Below, in pieces: positions 27,101 through 37,400 of a stretch of 64,000 nt of DNA. Location of the stretch: contig JAGGNK010009114.1 of assembly GCA_017590115.1 (NCBI GenBank), positions 19,675,937-19,739,936 of the forward strand. Direction: 5' to 3'. Under the pieces are notes generated by a model, which saw only the letters and a program-made list of their open reading frames with translations, did no database searches and was not told where the DNA came from. Made by a program: the position numbers and the translations under genes. Origin of the DNA: Montifringilla adamsi. Lineage: Eukaryota > Chordata > Aves > Passeriformes > Passeridae. The first letter of the stretch is position 1. The number at the start of each line of letters is the position of its first letter.

Positions 27101-28515
27101 AGGACCCAGCAGTGGAAGATCCTTTGATAACAATGACAATTTCACCTGACTGAGGATTCCCCATTCAAAAAACCAGGAACTCCAACACTGACATGTTTGG
27201 AAGAGACCTCCTTCAGTGGTGTTGGGAAGACGGGTTACTTTACCTGAAAAAGTGTTAATTTCTCCTCAACAGTACGACACAAGGGTGTCCCTGTTCATTG
27301 TCAAGGTTGGTTGTTTTGTTTTCCTTTCTCTTTCTGAAAGCTAAGATAGGAAACCACTCACAAAGACAACTTCAGCTGCACATTTTAGTGGAACTTTTTG
27401 AAAAGGTACAAAATACCAGAGGACATAAGCAACATCTATAACAAAGAGCACAGAATCCAAAACATTTGAGTGGTGATGGAGATACAAGGTGAGGGAGGGC
27501 AGAGGAAAATGTCTATTCAAACATTCAACCAAGTCAGCACTTGCTCACCACAAGCCATCCCGTCCTCAGGAAAAGAACCACTCCAAAAATGTTGATCATG
27601 CAGGAGGTGAAGACCCCATCCCACGTTCCAAAAAGCACAGGCTCCCATACAAACAGCTGGATCTTCCACCAGGGCTTGGTCTGTGTTTGAGATCCCTAGA
27701 GGAAAGCAAAGCCTGGGGTTTACCTCTCATGCTTTGTGGGCAGGCTGCACAAGGGGTGCCACAGCCAGCCACCAACAGCTGCTGAGACACTCCTTGGCTG
27801 CAAGCTGTCCCTGAGATGAAGGGTTGTTGGGCTATTGGGTGCCTGGGCCCTGAAAGAGATGGCTCCATACAATCCCTGTGTGTATTCTTGTAGGATAAGC
27901 AGAACCCCACTGAGCCTCAGTGAATTAACCCCGATGCATCAACCAAAAACACCATTCAAGGGTCCTTCAGAGAGCCAGCAGCTACACACTGTGCTTCTCC
28001 TCCTGTCCCTTTTCCAAACACTCCACCAGGGCAAGCAGGGCTCTCAGTGCATGGGACAAGTCCCTTAGAGGATATGACAAACCAGCTTGGACCAACAGAG
28101 TAGGCTAAGATGGTTTTCTTATCACAGTCATATCTGATCAGAACCCTTTGCTTCTCAAGGAGACATGGGCCTCTGGGTCTTGGGGCACAGTGATTTTTCA
28201 GAGCTGCTGGAAGCAAGATCTGAAATTCCAGGGAAACTGCAGTTTTCCTATGGCAACTCTTTCCTCTTGTCCTTTGGAAATCGAGTCTCTTCTTTCCCTT
28301 TCTAAGTCATACACCTCAGACATACACAGCAAAACGAAGGGCAGTTTTGTTACTTCACTCCTGTTCCCTTGCCACAGAGGTGACCAGGAGTGCAGAGGCC
28401 ATGGAGATAGAAATTTGGGAAAGGAAATGGCTCTGTGACATACCTGCTGTGCTTCCTCATGGAAGAGCTCTTGTACATATCCCTCACTCCGGGCATCATC
28501 GCGGCTCCACATCAT
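6077..28515 (-). CDS. SLC12A8: SLC12A8 solute carrier, N-terminal third (spliced, continues past the left edge)
   Basis: SLC12A8 is a multi-pass membrane protein of the cation-chloride cotransporter family. Its substrate is debated: it was long an orphan member, and a nicotinamide mononucleotide transport role has been proposed and contested. Five coding exons on the minus strand join in frame at 28444-28515, 27549-27695, 24560-24751, 21971-22202 and 6077-6190. They total 757 nt, giving 252 residues plus one base. All introns are GT-AG and phases agree at every junction. Diagnostic peptides are [58 protein letters not shown] and [17 protein letters not shown]. Hydrophobic segments lie at about residues 51-73, 74-102, 111-137, 166-185 and 186-207. 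A sequon N-N-T sits at about 228-230 in a hydrophilic loop. The human protein is about 714 residues, so roughly two thirds of it lies below position 1. No frameshift or stop is seen. The assignment rests on recognised family sequence, not a database search. Confidence 0.95.
11611..11650 (+). repeat. 20-bp perfect tandem duplication
   Basis: Two exact head-to-tail copies of CAAGTCCAACACTACCACTG lie in the long SLC12A8 intron. The absence of any mismatch suggests recent duplication or an assembly artefact. Confidence 0.95.
20212..20243 (+). repeat. (CATC)n microsatellite
   Basis: A short run of CATC/CATCC units lies in the long SLC12A8 intron, just before the CpG-bearing patch at about 20,270-20,500. 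Confidence 0.9.
20270..20500. promoter_or_regulatory. CpG-rich patch inside the long SLC12A8 intron
   Basis: A small GC-rich segment with clustered CpG (CCGCGGCCGTCCCGGCCGGC, GCGCCGCGCTGGGCGCCGCC), about 1.5 kb downstream of the exon at 21971-22202. It could be an intragenic promoter or enhancer. The length is near or below usual CpG-island thresholds. Confidence 0.4.
21971..22202 (-). CDS. SLC12A8: SLC12A8 coding exon, residues 138-214
   Basis: The exon is 232 nt, with 77 codons plus one base carried into the next exon. The acceptor is GTCCCTCAG and the donor is CCAG/GTAAAA. It begins [20 protein letters not shown] and ends [10 protein letters not shown], covering the fourth and fifth predicted membrane helices, including the Leu-rich run [18 protein letters not shown] second AG inside the exon start (TGTTGCAG) would break the phase, so the outer acceptor was chosen. 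The following intron is the longest seen in the gene, 15.8 kb. Confidence 0.95.
22203..24559 (-). other. SLC12A8 intron
   Basis: A 2.36-kb phase-0 intron. Several open frames occur on both strands because the sequence is fairly GC-rich, but none shows a domain or a family match. I see no repeat family member or regulatory element that I can name. Confidence 0.85.
24560..24751 (-). CDS. SLC12A8: SLC12A8 coding exon, residues 74-137 (second and third membrane segments)
   Basis: The exon is 192 nt, exactly 64 codons. The acceptor is CCATTCCAG and the donor is CAG/GTAATT. It begins [18 protein letters not shown] and ends [12 protein letters not shown], covering two hydrophobic segments linked by a Cys- and Gly-rich loop ([17 protein letters not shown]). 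The Gly-Ser-Gly-Gly run matches the conserved core of amino acid/polyamine/cation superfamily transporters. Confidence 0.95.
24752..27548 (-). other. SLC12A8 intron
   Basis: A 2.8-kb phase-0 intron. It contains an 18-base A run near 25,143 and an A/T-rich stretch near 26,275. The 212-codon plus-strand open frame at 25000-25638 crosses that A run and is judged noncoding. Nothing else is recognisable. Confidence 0.85.
27549..27695 (-). CDS. SLC12A8: SLC12A8 coding exon, residues 25-73 (first membrane segment)
   Basis: The exon is 147 nt in phase 0 at both ends. Its acceptor is TTCCTCTAG and its donor is GTGAGC. It encodes a short hydrophilic lead-in, then [20 protein letters not shown] and the first transmembrane helix ending in LRTGWLV. 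The correct reading frame is fixed by the flanking exons. The other long open frame over the same bases has no family resemblance. It lies 748 bp from the first coding exon. Confidence 0.94.
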
Positions 28516-28535
28516 CTCCTCAGTGCCACCTCCTC
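28444..28535 (-). CDS. SLC12A8: SLC12A8 first coding exon (residues 1-24)
   Basis: The start codon is the ATG at 28513-28515. A second ATG follows directly, so the protein begins Met-Met-Trp-Ser-Arg. The exon encodes the cytoplasmic N-terminus ending in the family signature [11 protein letters not shown] and closes with CAG-CAG before the donor GTATGT (phase 0). Coding bases are 28444-28515. The 5' edge is uncertain: TTTGGGCAG gives an acceptor after which the exon would begin at 28535, and a second candidate AG lies about 20 bases further upstream. The first dozen residues differ from the human N-terminus as I recall it, which is normal for this variable tail. Confidence 0.88.
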
Positions 28536-28865
28536 CTGCCCAAAGCCCAGCTCTAGCACAACCACGGGCAAAGCTGCTCTGAGTGGAAGCTCAGCTCGGT
28601 CCAGTTCCTGCAGGGCTGGCTCCTCCGTTGTGGATTCATGGTTTTATTCCAGCCTTACTGTGAAAGCATGAAAGATGAAAGACACGACTGTTGCTTTCTT
28701 AGTCTGCCAAAGCACAAAGCCATTGTCCACACAGTCAGCAGCAGCTTGTAGCTGATGCTGAACCAGAGGGACACCACAGCAAGCAAAGAGCAGTGCTCCC
28801 CCAGCACAGGCTCCACCATCAGCCACACATTTAACAGCCCTTGGTAGTCTTTTCCAAACCTAACC

Positions 28866-29080
28866 CCAGCATCCTGTAGCACTGGCTCCACAGCTACACA
28901 GTGTTGCCTGCAAAATGCATTTCCTCTCGTTGGTTTTAAATCTGGTGCCTGGTAATGTCATTGCATGCTCCTGTGCTCCAGTGACATAGGCCACACGGGT
29001 TATTCACTTCCCAGCACCACTCATCACTTCACAGCCTTGACCACGTCTGCTTCAGCTGTACCTTTTGCAGACCAAGGTCC
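28866..29080 (-). mobile_element. Probable old, diverged CR1-like fragment
   Basis: The plus strand shows, in CR1 reverse-complement order, a block like TTTAAATCTGGTGCCTGGTA with CATTGCATGCTCCTGTGCTC and then TTATTCACTTCCCAGCACCA with CTCATCACTTCACAGCC. This resembles older archosaur and turtle CR1 subfamilies. Divergence is high and the limits are approximate. The call rests on remembered consensus order only. Confidence 0.45.
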
Positions 29081-31624
29081 TGCCAGTGTATTCTGTCACC
29101 CACAGTCTCCCACAGCAGGTGTCAAGAGAGACCTTTTGGCTGTTCCTCAGCACAGTACAGCATGCCTAGGTAAGACAAAGAGGCTGCAGCCAGAGAGGAG
29201 CAAGGCTTGTTCCACAAATGTGGAGAGGGCTGCTTGTCTGGATCATTGGCTCTCCTGGGGCAGGTAATTTTCTGGCCAGCTAAGCCCATAAGCTTACAAG
29301 AACAACCACGATCACACAAGGCTTGTACCAACAGCTGGACACCTTACCTGAGACCAGAGACCAAATTAATCACAGGCACAGGGCAAGAACCCAACAGAAA
29401 TGTGCTTTGCCTATTGCACAGGGACATACAGAAACTACTTTGTGTTGCTCAGGATTTCTGCACCAGGGTCTGAATGCCTTTCACCATCCTGCCCTTATTA
29501 CTCTACTTTGAAACACCCAGTACTAAATAACCAAAGCAGATGCTGCTCCACCACAGCGTTCCAGTTGCAGAAGGGCTCCTGCAGCTGGAGTACAATGGCC
29601 AGCACGGGAGGTTTTTCTTTGCCCTGCCCACATGGCCAGTTAAGCAGCACCAAAGCCATGAGAGTTCACAGATGCCCTGCTGCTGCCTCCACATTTCTTG
29701 AAGCAAATAACCCTTCACAATATCACAAATGGTTGCTGTTACAGGGAGACTGGGGCTTCAAGCAGGGCAAAAGCAGCAGGAGCAGATGAACTCTAAAGAA
29801 ACAAAGCTCATGGGTTTTTTTTCAAATAGCCACAGTAATAAAAAATGGAAGAAAATACACAACGTGAAACAAGATTACAATTGAATAGCCATATTCTCCT
29901 AAGAATCCCTAGTGCAGTCCTTCCTTTGCTTTCACTCAGTAAAGCATTCACTGGGGTCATCCAAACTCCAGGCTGCCACAGCAGTCCCATCGAGATGTGC
30001 AGAAAAGGGAGGCTGCAGCTCGGCAGCCCTCTGCTCTCCTAAACCACTCCACCAAGGGAGTCGGGAGGAGATGGCTCCAACCCCTTACAGTAGCTCAGGG
30101 CTGAAGTGACTCGCTCAGTGTGTCTGGTGTGTGACATTATTTGGATAGGTGTGATGCACCCACATCACCCACCTGAAACTTGCAAAACGCTAAAAGAAGG
30201 GCTGCACACATGGGTTTTAGACCTGAAGCACACCTAGTAAGAAATATTACCTGCCTAGACATTTAAATCCCCTTATCTCACCATTTCCTTCCTTTTTCTC
30301 TGCTTTGAAACCCTTCTCCTGCCCTGCGCTCTAGAGCCCTTTTTGCTCAGCTACTGCTCACCTTGATATGAGATCTTCCTCTTCCACAATCCCAGGAAAT
30401 TGCCTCTGCACTACTGCTCCTCTGTGGCATTTCCAACTGCCTAAAAATCTCATTACCCAATTCTGTAATTATTTACATCCCACCACAACTCCTGGATGCA
30501 TTGTTCCCTACGAGGTAGCCAAGGCAAACACAGGAGTGGGAGCTGAACAAACGCACTCACAGCCACATCCCAATCCACAGAGATGCAAGTATTTCTGCAA
30601 TTTAGGGTCTGTGACTGGAAAGTCCTTGAGGCAGGCACCCTTGTCTTGCCCCACGCAGCACTCTATCAGCACAGGGATATTTTTGGGTGCTATTTTGTAT
30701 CTAGGTCACCAACCCTCTTTCTGCTATACACACCAGCAGGATAAATAAACTAAACAGACACAATTTTCCTCTAATGTAAGTGAGCCTCTAACTTGAAAGC
30801 AAATTGCTGTTATTTTTCCTAAAGTTTCTGCCAAATACACTAGCCAGTCTATAAATTAAAGACGAACGTCTGTTTTAATCTTTCCATACCATTTAGCACT
30901 CAAGAGAGCAGAAGAGCATTAGCAAACCTCGCAGAAACATTACAAAGGCTCATCTCCTTTTCCTGCAACACTTCTCTATTTAATTGCAAAACCAGATTCC
31001 TATAGATTAAATTTCTGTGCCCTCCATATCCTTTCAAAGCACCATTTTATTAATCATCACATTAAAGCTGCTTCTGAGCTAAGCGTCGCTGCTCTGAGCT
31101 ACTCAACAGCTGGCTGATTTGGAAGAGGAAAGGTTGACGCCTTCCCAAGCACAGCTGCGTGTGGTCCCACGGCCTCCGAAGCCTCCCTCCTCGCCAGAGG
31201 TGCTCCTAAAGCCTCTCCTCCCAAGGGACACAGCAGCCAACAGCATTTTAGGTTTAATCCATCCCTTCAACTCCCCTCCGGGTCAAGTTCCTAAAAACAC
31301 CTAATTTAGGAGTCTTTTCGGAAAGCGGAATTAAAGGGAAATGAAGCAGCCGCCAGCGCAGCAGAGGTAACGCCACGCAGAGCGGCGCTCGGCTATTCCC
31401 AGTTACTCATTTACTGCAGCGGCCAGGACAATTACCGAGCTCCTGTTGTTTTCACATATCTCCGTACAGCAGCGAAGGCTGCGCAACACCAGACGTGGGA
31501 AACAAGCCTGGACTCTCCCCAGCAACTTCAGTTTTCCGCTGTGGCCGGAGAGCTTCGGTTTGGCAGAGGCGCTGCTGACACCTGGGGCTGCGGCCGCCGC
31601 CACACCGGGCAGCGCTCCGACCTA

Positions 31625-31870
31625 CCCGGTCCCTCTTCCCTCTGTTTGTTTTGTCCTTTTATAAATTCTTTTTTTCTCAAATTTTCCATTTTCCCCCCCC
31701 CTCTATTTCTTTTTCCTTTTTGTTTCCCTGTTTTTCCTTTTTTTCCCTATTGTATTTCCTTTTTTTTCTGTTTTTCTTTTACATTTCTTTTTTTTTTTAC
31801 TTCCTCCCCACTCCCTTATTAGCTTTTTTTTACCTCCACCATTTTTTTTCGCCCCCACCATGGTTTTAGT
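31625..31870. repeat. Long polypyrimidine (T/C) tract beside the CpG island
   Basis: About 245 bp are almost entirely T and C on the plus strand, with few interruptions. It includes an eight-base C run near 31,695 and several runs of eight or more T. On the SLC12A8 transcript strand it is a purine tract at the beginning of intron 1. It resembles sequence able to form triplex DNA. Confidence 0.8.
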
Positions 31871-31879
31871 TTTTTAGCT

Positions 31880-32290
31880 TTCCTCTCCCCCGCCATGGTT
31901 TTAATTTTTTACCTCCCTCCCTCCGCCCCGACCGAGCCGCGGCAGCCCCGGAGGGAGCGGCGGGCAAAGCCGAGCCGAGCCCGGCGCCACCTGCGCGATC
32001 CCCGCGGCTCGGGCCGGTCCCCATCCCGGCTCGGGGGTGACCCCGCCGTGCCGACCCCACTCACCTGGCGGCTCCCGGGCCCTCCTTCCCTCCCTCCTTC
32101 CCGCCGGCTCCCGCGGCGCCGCCTCCCGCCGGGGCGGCCCCGGGCGCTGCCACGTCTGCCCGGGCACCGCGCCCGCCCCGGCACCGGCATCTGCCCGGCC
32201 CGGGCCGGAGCCAGCCGAGCCCGGGACACGCCGCTTCCTGCAGCGCCCAGAGCCCGCAGCTCCCGCCCAGAGTGGGCAATAGAAATCATC
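31880..32290. promoter_or_regulatory. CpG island, probable SLC12A8 promoter
   Basis: The region is very GC-rich with dense, undepleted CpG and GC-box-like GGGCGG/CCGCCC runs. It falls abruptly to AT-rich DNA past 32,290. It lies upstream of the SLC12A8 first coding exon in the orientation of that gene, and no TATA box was evident. Open reading frames spanning it on both strands (up to 233 codons) are by-products of GC-rich composition. A weaker CpG-bearing shoulder extends to about 31,330-31,640 on the far side of a pyrimidine tract. Confidence 0.75.
32065..32290 (-). other. SLC12A8: Probable SLC12A8 noncoding exon 1
   Basis: The minus strand carries a consensus 5' splice site GCCGCCAG/GTGAGT, whose last exonic base is 32065. 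It lies inside the only strong CpG island upstream of the first coding exon. The exon would be entirely 5' UTR. Its upstream limit, the transcription start, cannot be placed from sequence alone, and the upper coordinate is an estimate at the island edge. The intron to the first coding exon would be about 3.5 kb. Confidence 0.55.
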
Positions 32291-32826
32291 AGGGGTTGGG
32301 AGCAGATTGGCACCCAACCTGGAGTTCTCAGGAGTCTGACAGAATAAGTGAATAAATAAGCAAATTAACAGCGGATTGAGGAAATGCTGGCCACGGGGAA
32401 AGGGGGCTCTGATTCGGCAGGAGCAATGTTTCAATAGGAACTGGATCCAGTCGAACTTCCCAGCCCTGGGCCGCCAAGAAATTGTGTGACCCTGCACAGG
32501 CAAAGCTCCACCTGAATTAAAGGCAGGAATTTTGGACAGTCTCAATATAAAGAGGATCATATCTAGAGCCAGCCAGCCATCCTTAGAGCTCATGTAGCAC
32601 ACTTTGATTTAATTAACTTCCAAAATGGGTTAGAGCCATTTTAATTTTCAAAAAGGATCCATACAATCATTAATGTAATCCAGTGAACCTGTTTCGATTT
32701 TCCAGCAGAGCCAAAGTGTGAACAACTCTTGAATAAAACCACAAATTCCTGTGAGTGAAAGAAAAGGAAAGCAAGAGTTCAGAGAAGACAGATGACTTCT
32801 CAAAGGAGGATGAAGCCTGAGGACAT

Positions 32827-33190
32827 CACAGAATGTCTGGGGTTCAAAGGGATCTTAAAGATCACCTGATTCCAACTGCCCTGGTTTGGACAGACACTTT
32901 TCACCAGGTTGGTCAAAGCCCTGTCCACTCTGACCTTGAACACTTCCAGGGATGGGGCATCCACACAGCTTCTCTGGGCAACCTGTTCCAGTGCCTCACC
33001 ATCCTCACAGTAAAGAATTTCTCCCCAGTATCTAATCTAAACCTGCTCTCTTTCTGTTTGAAGCCATTCCCCTTTGTCCTGTCACTACATGCTCTTGTAG
33101 TGTTCCCTTTAAGCTCCCTTCAGGTGCTGGAAGGCTGCAATTAGGTCACCCCTAAGCATCTTTTCCAAGCTGAACAATCCCAATTCTATG
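32827..33190 (-). mobile_element. CR1 LINE 3' fragment, minus strand
   Basis: Read on the plus strand it is the reverse complement of the CR1 3' end. It begins TCACAGAATG, followed by GGGGCATCCACACAGCTTCT, GGGCAACCTGTTCCAGTGCC, TCTAATCTAAACCTGCTCTC and GTCCTGTCACTACATGC. Similarity fades after about 33,190, where the element is 5'-truncated. It lies about 0.5 kb upstream of the SLC12A8 CpG island. Confidence 0.93.
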
Positions 33191-34004
33191 GATAGCTCCC
33201 CAGATATCCCATTCCTGGAATACTTCAGAAGCTCTCCTCCACTCCCTTCTTTTTACACTCTACAACTATCAGGGAACAGGTTCAGCCAGATTCTCCCAGC
33301 ATGAGGGCCAGTGAAAAATATGAAATAAATATCTTGAATTTGTTGCAGCACTTGTGAAAAGTCACTAATTTCCTGAGGACCAAGCCCTGTAGCCTGCCCA
33401 CAGGCACTTCCATGCCCTTCCACACACATGTGCACACCTGGCAAGTGCTAAAGAAGTTTCTTGGGCCAGCTGCTACTGCCACTTGCCACTGCTGAGCACT
33501 CCTTTGGGAAATCCTGCCTCTACACTGGAAAGAACCACAGGAGAAAACCAGTAAAAGGTATTTTTTTCAATGACTGACACATTAAACTCACCAAGCACTG
33601 CTAAGAAGCACTTTCAGGAATGTTCAGTGTTAATCTCTGTCTGTTCCTATTTTAGTCACGGCAATTTTCAACATTCTCCTGCTTGTTAAAAGAATCCTTC
33701 CAAGAGCAGGAGCCCTCCTTCAGCAGGGCTGTGTGCACTTCAGAACAAGTGTCTTCATATCAGTCTTACTCCACACCACTTTAAGGCCTTCAAGAAAATT
33801 ATCACAAACTGAGAAAGTTTTCTAAAAGCCCTAATTAAAATTCTCTCTCATTATGCTGAGTACCTTAGCTCTACAGGGAATAAATAGGGAGAAAAATGAA
33901 ACTAAGAGTTAAAATTGTTTTCTCAAGGTGCAAATCTCAAGTGCTTTCAGGGCTAGCATAGGACACTGCAAATTCCACGGACCTGCTGGAATCCTCTCCC
34001 TCAA

Positions 34005-34047
34005 TCCATCTGCCCCAGGATGTTACACACATCCTGGGGCAGATGGA
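34005..34047. repeat. Perfect 19-bp inverted repeat with 5-nt loop
   Basis: Arm one (34005-34023) is TCCATCTGCCCCAGGATGT and arm two (34029-34047) is its exact reverse complement, separated by TACAC. The flanks do not pair further. A stem this long and perfect in intergenic DNA is unlikely by chance. Confidence 0.95.
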
Positions 34048-36954
34048 GCCATCCAAAGCCTGGCAGACCTACACACTTGACATCCTGAACCATGATTTGA
34101 GAAGACTTTTAATGGTCCATGTGTTGTCACTGACTGGAAATTGCTCCAGGGAATGGAGTCTGGAAATGGATTTAAGAGAGTGAAGAGGATGACAAAAGGT
34201 TACGTGGGACAGAACAGGTATGGGAACAGTAGAGGTGTCAAAGATACAAACAGGGCCTGCAGAAAGAGGGAAAGGAAACAGCAGTGCAGAGGTCAGTCAG
34301 CAAGAGAAGATGAGAATATGAAACATCCACAAGTCTGAGCCACCCTATGAAATGTGGAAAGGACTGATCCTTAATAGGATGAATATTAATTGTCACCTAC
34401 CTCATCATCTTCTTCAGCTACCAGACATACACATCTCATAACACAATGTGCAATTTCCATGTACACACATAGCACAAACTGTGAATAAATACCCAGTTTA
34501 GCTAATCACATCACTTCATGACCTACAAACCCCAGATTGACCATAAAACAGGCTGTGACACACAGAGTATGTTCTCAGACTAAATGAAGAGACAATCTTT
34601 TTCAAGTTCACTCACAGCTGCAAACTGTAAAATACTTTGCCTTTAAAATGGATTTTTACCTGGTGGTATTCAGTGTGTGTAATAGCAGTTATCAACATAA
34701 TACCTGAGCATCACCACAAACAACATTCCTGTTTCAATTCCTTAAAATGGATTTTCAGGCAACAACTCTGCGAGAGCCAATACTGCCAAAGTACATTTCC
34801 ACACCTGCTGTGGGGGCTCACACTGTCCTTATGGCTCATTTTCAAGTAGCTGCAACATCCATCACTCTAGCTATGTGTTAGGCTAGGAGTTTTATCAACC
34901 ATCCTGTTCTCTTCCTCTAAGGGAACAGATGTAGTCCTAAAGAAAATGCCCCTTTCAGAATCCTGGTTTGCAGGAAAAGATCATTTTGTCCCACTGGTAC
35001 CCTTGCACTTGCTTAAGTCTTTCTGAGCTGTATCTTTCTTAGGCTGTTCTGTCTACATTAGCTTTTTAACAAAGATGATTTCAGGAACTGGCAAAGAGAA
35101 ATGGAAGAAAACACAGGACTTGAGAGAAAACAAACAAGTCATCCTTTCAGCTTCTGATGTCATCCTCTGTTTTGCTGCTGCTGTCACTGCGTGGTCGAGA
35201 TTACCTCGCAATTACCCTGAACATTCCCAGCACTCGCAGCGTTGCTTTATCCTCTCTCATGGCTCAGTTTTTCCTGTGACAAGACTGATTAAGGATGTGC
35301 TGCTCCTGAAAAGCTTCCAGAGTACAATACTTACACATTTTGAACAGTCATTATTCATTATACAACAGAAAAGTATTTTTTTATGATTTACACAGCTAAA
35401 GTAATGGATCCTTTTGGTTTCATTTGGGCCAGGCTAGTGTTTTTGATCTAACAAAAGCTGTTACTTCTGCCTTTGTGAAATAGCACTAATGATCACATCT
35501 GATGATGGAAACAAAGATTTTATGTGAATAAAAGTGAAAATTAACATGTTCAGTGGTACTACTTGTATTTCCATAGCTGCTGAGAGGTATCACCTTCTCT
35601 AAATGAAGGCAGCTACATACAAGCAACTGCCAAGGTACTGATCTATCTAAAAAGATGTCAGCACAAAGCCTGGTCTGGGACTAGGCACCACATTTCTGGC
35701 CAAGAGGCCTGGAAGACACAGCCACCAGCCCAATGAAATCACACCAACAGCGATCACCCAGCAACATGTCTTGGCTGTCCTGTGGAAGACAGGCAGAGCT
35801 GCCCAGGGAGATGGAGTCCAAATGGAAAAAATAACAGTGACTTGTATGCCCAGCAAACATCCAGAAGTGAATTTAAATAACAGAGGTAGGAACTGGAACC
35901 ATGATTCCTGCATGATGTGCACGGCTGCTGGCACAGGCAAAAGTGACGAACACTGGCTGGACTGCAAAAGACCCGCACAGACATTTTAAAATGGAACCTC
36001 ATCAAATCATCCCATTTAATCTCTGCCAGTGGCTTGTACATGTATGCATTTGAAGCAGATGGCACAGCAGGGATGTCAGGAAACTGAAGGCCAGCCCTGG
36101 TGTGAAAGGGAAGAGCACTGCAGAGGAGGCAACTTACCTGAGCAATCAGGGCAGAGCTGTTGGCTTTGAAAGGGCAGCACAGATGGGCTCCTTTTTAAAC
36201 CCCTGTTCCAGTGAACAGCTCTCTTCATTAAACTTCATGTCTCGACAACTAAAGCAGACAGAAAAGCAAACAATATTCTATGGAAGACTATCTTCTGTTG
36301 ATTTGGCAAGTGCAATGCAGAAGATAATCAACAAACAAGACACTTTCTGAGATGACCTCCCTAAGACAACACACCTCTGAATCTCCGAACTTTTATAAAC
36401 TGCTGTCTATCCTGAAGCCACGGAATAGTTTACCCTGTGCACTGCAAGAAAAATACTAATTGCAAAGAGATATTTTTCATGCCTCTAAATAAACAAATAA
36501 CCAATTATTTTAATAGAAAAATGCTTCATTCTCCTAGCAAAAACTAAAAGCAAGCTAATTTAAACAGACTATTTTTCTCACTCAACACAAAATATAGGTT
36601 CTGATAATTCTTTTCAATATTGAAATGTTGAAAAGTATCTTTTCAGTATCACTTTACTCTTTGACAGTATTAATCAAAAAAGCCAATAGGCAGATGTGAT
36701 CAGTTTTGATTTCTAATTTCCACTACATAATAATTAAAACAAATGAAAATTAGTATAACTAGTGTAAGTGAAAATAAAGACAACCAGGGTGGCTGAGTAC
36801 ACAGACACTGTCACCAGGAACATTGCAGAGTCAGAGTGCACCCACAACTTAAAACCATCAAACATGAAGCTATTAAAAGCAGTTATTATGCTGGCTGGAT
36901 GCTAACATATCACGTGAAGTTCACAAGGTATTTTAAAAAGGCAATACCGTAACT

Positions 36955-37400
36955 TGCACACTGCAGTACGACTGAAACCAAGCCCTATCCAGCGCTGGAG
37001 CTGTGCTCACACCCTGCTCCAGGGGCACACAAAGCAGGGTCTCCCATGGCTCAGAGGGACCGAGCAGGGGCATTTCCTAAGGCCACTTCCAGTCCGTGCT
37101 GCTGCAGCCAGTGACCACCCGGGCTGTGCGTGGCCACCGCTGCTGTCCCTGGGTAAGACACGAGAGCAAACCTGAGCGCCCTTCTCCGCTACGGCCAAAT
37201 CCAGCCAGCTGGGCCAACCTCCTCAGCAGGTGCAGCTGAGGCCACTTGAGAAGCTCCTCTCACGCAGCCAGAGGAGGTTCCCGAGGTGGCCAGAGGATGG
37301 GCAGGCAGTGCCCTGCTGCACCCACGCGCTGGTGACATCCCTGTCCCACCAGCTCTTCCTGCCGCGCTCATCTGATCGCAGCTCCAGTCTTCACACACTG
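36955..37400. other. Isolated GC-rich patch between the genes
   Basis: About 445 bp of GC-rich sequence with repeated CpG sit sharply inside AT-rich DNA (flanks of TTTTAAAAAGG type on both sides). Open frames are short and match nothing known to me. It could be a small CpG-bearing regulatory element, a noncoding transcript exon or an insertion. Confidence 0.6.

Larger units (their letters stand above)
28536..32064 (-). other. Probable SLC12A8 intron 1
   Basis: The interval between the proposed noncoding exon 1 and the first coding exon. It holds a probable old CR1 copy at about 28,866-29,080, a motif-rich AT-leaning segment at about 30,780-31,110, and the pyrimidine tract beside the promoter. 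No coding potential was recognised. Confidence 0.6.

Noticed and set aside
31901..32602. A 233-codon minus-strand open frame across the CpG island
   Set aside because: It is Arg/Gly/Pro/Ala-rich as expected from GC-rich sequence lacking stop codons. Other frames on both strands are open too, and no domain is visible. The region is better explained as promoter and noncoding exon 1.
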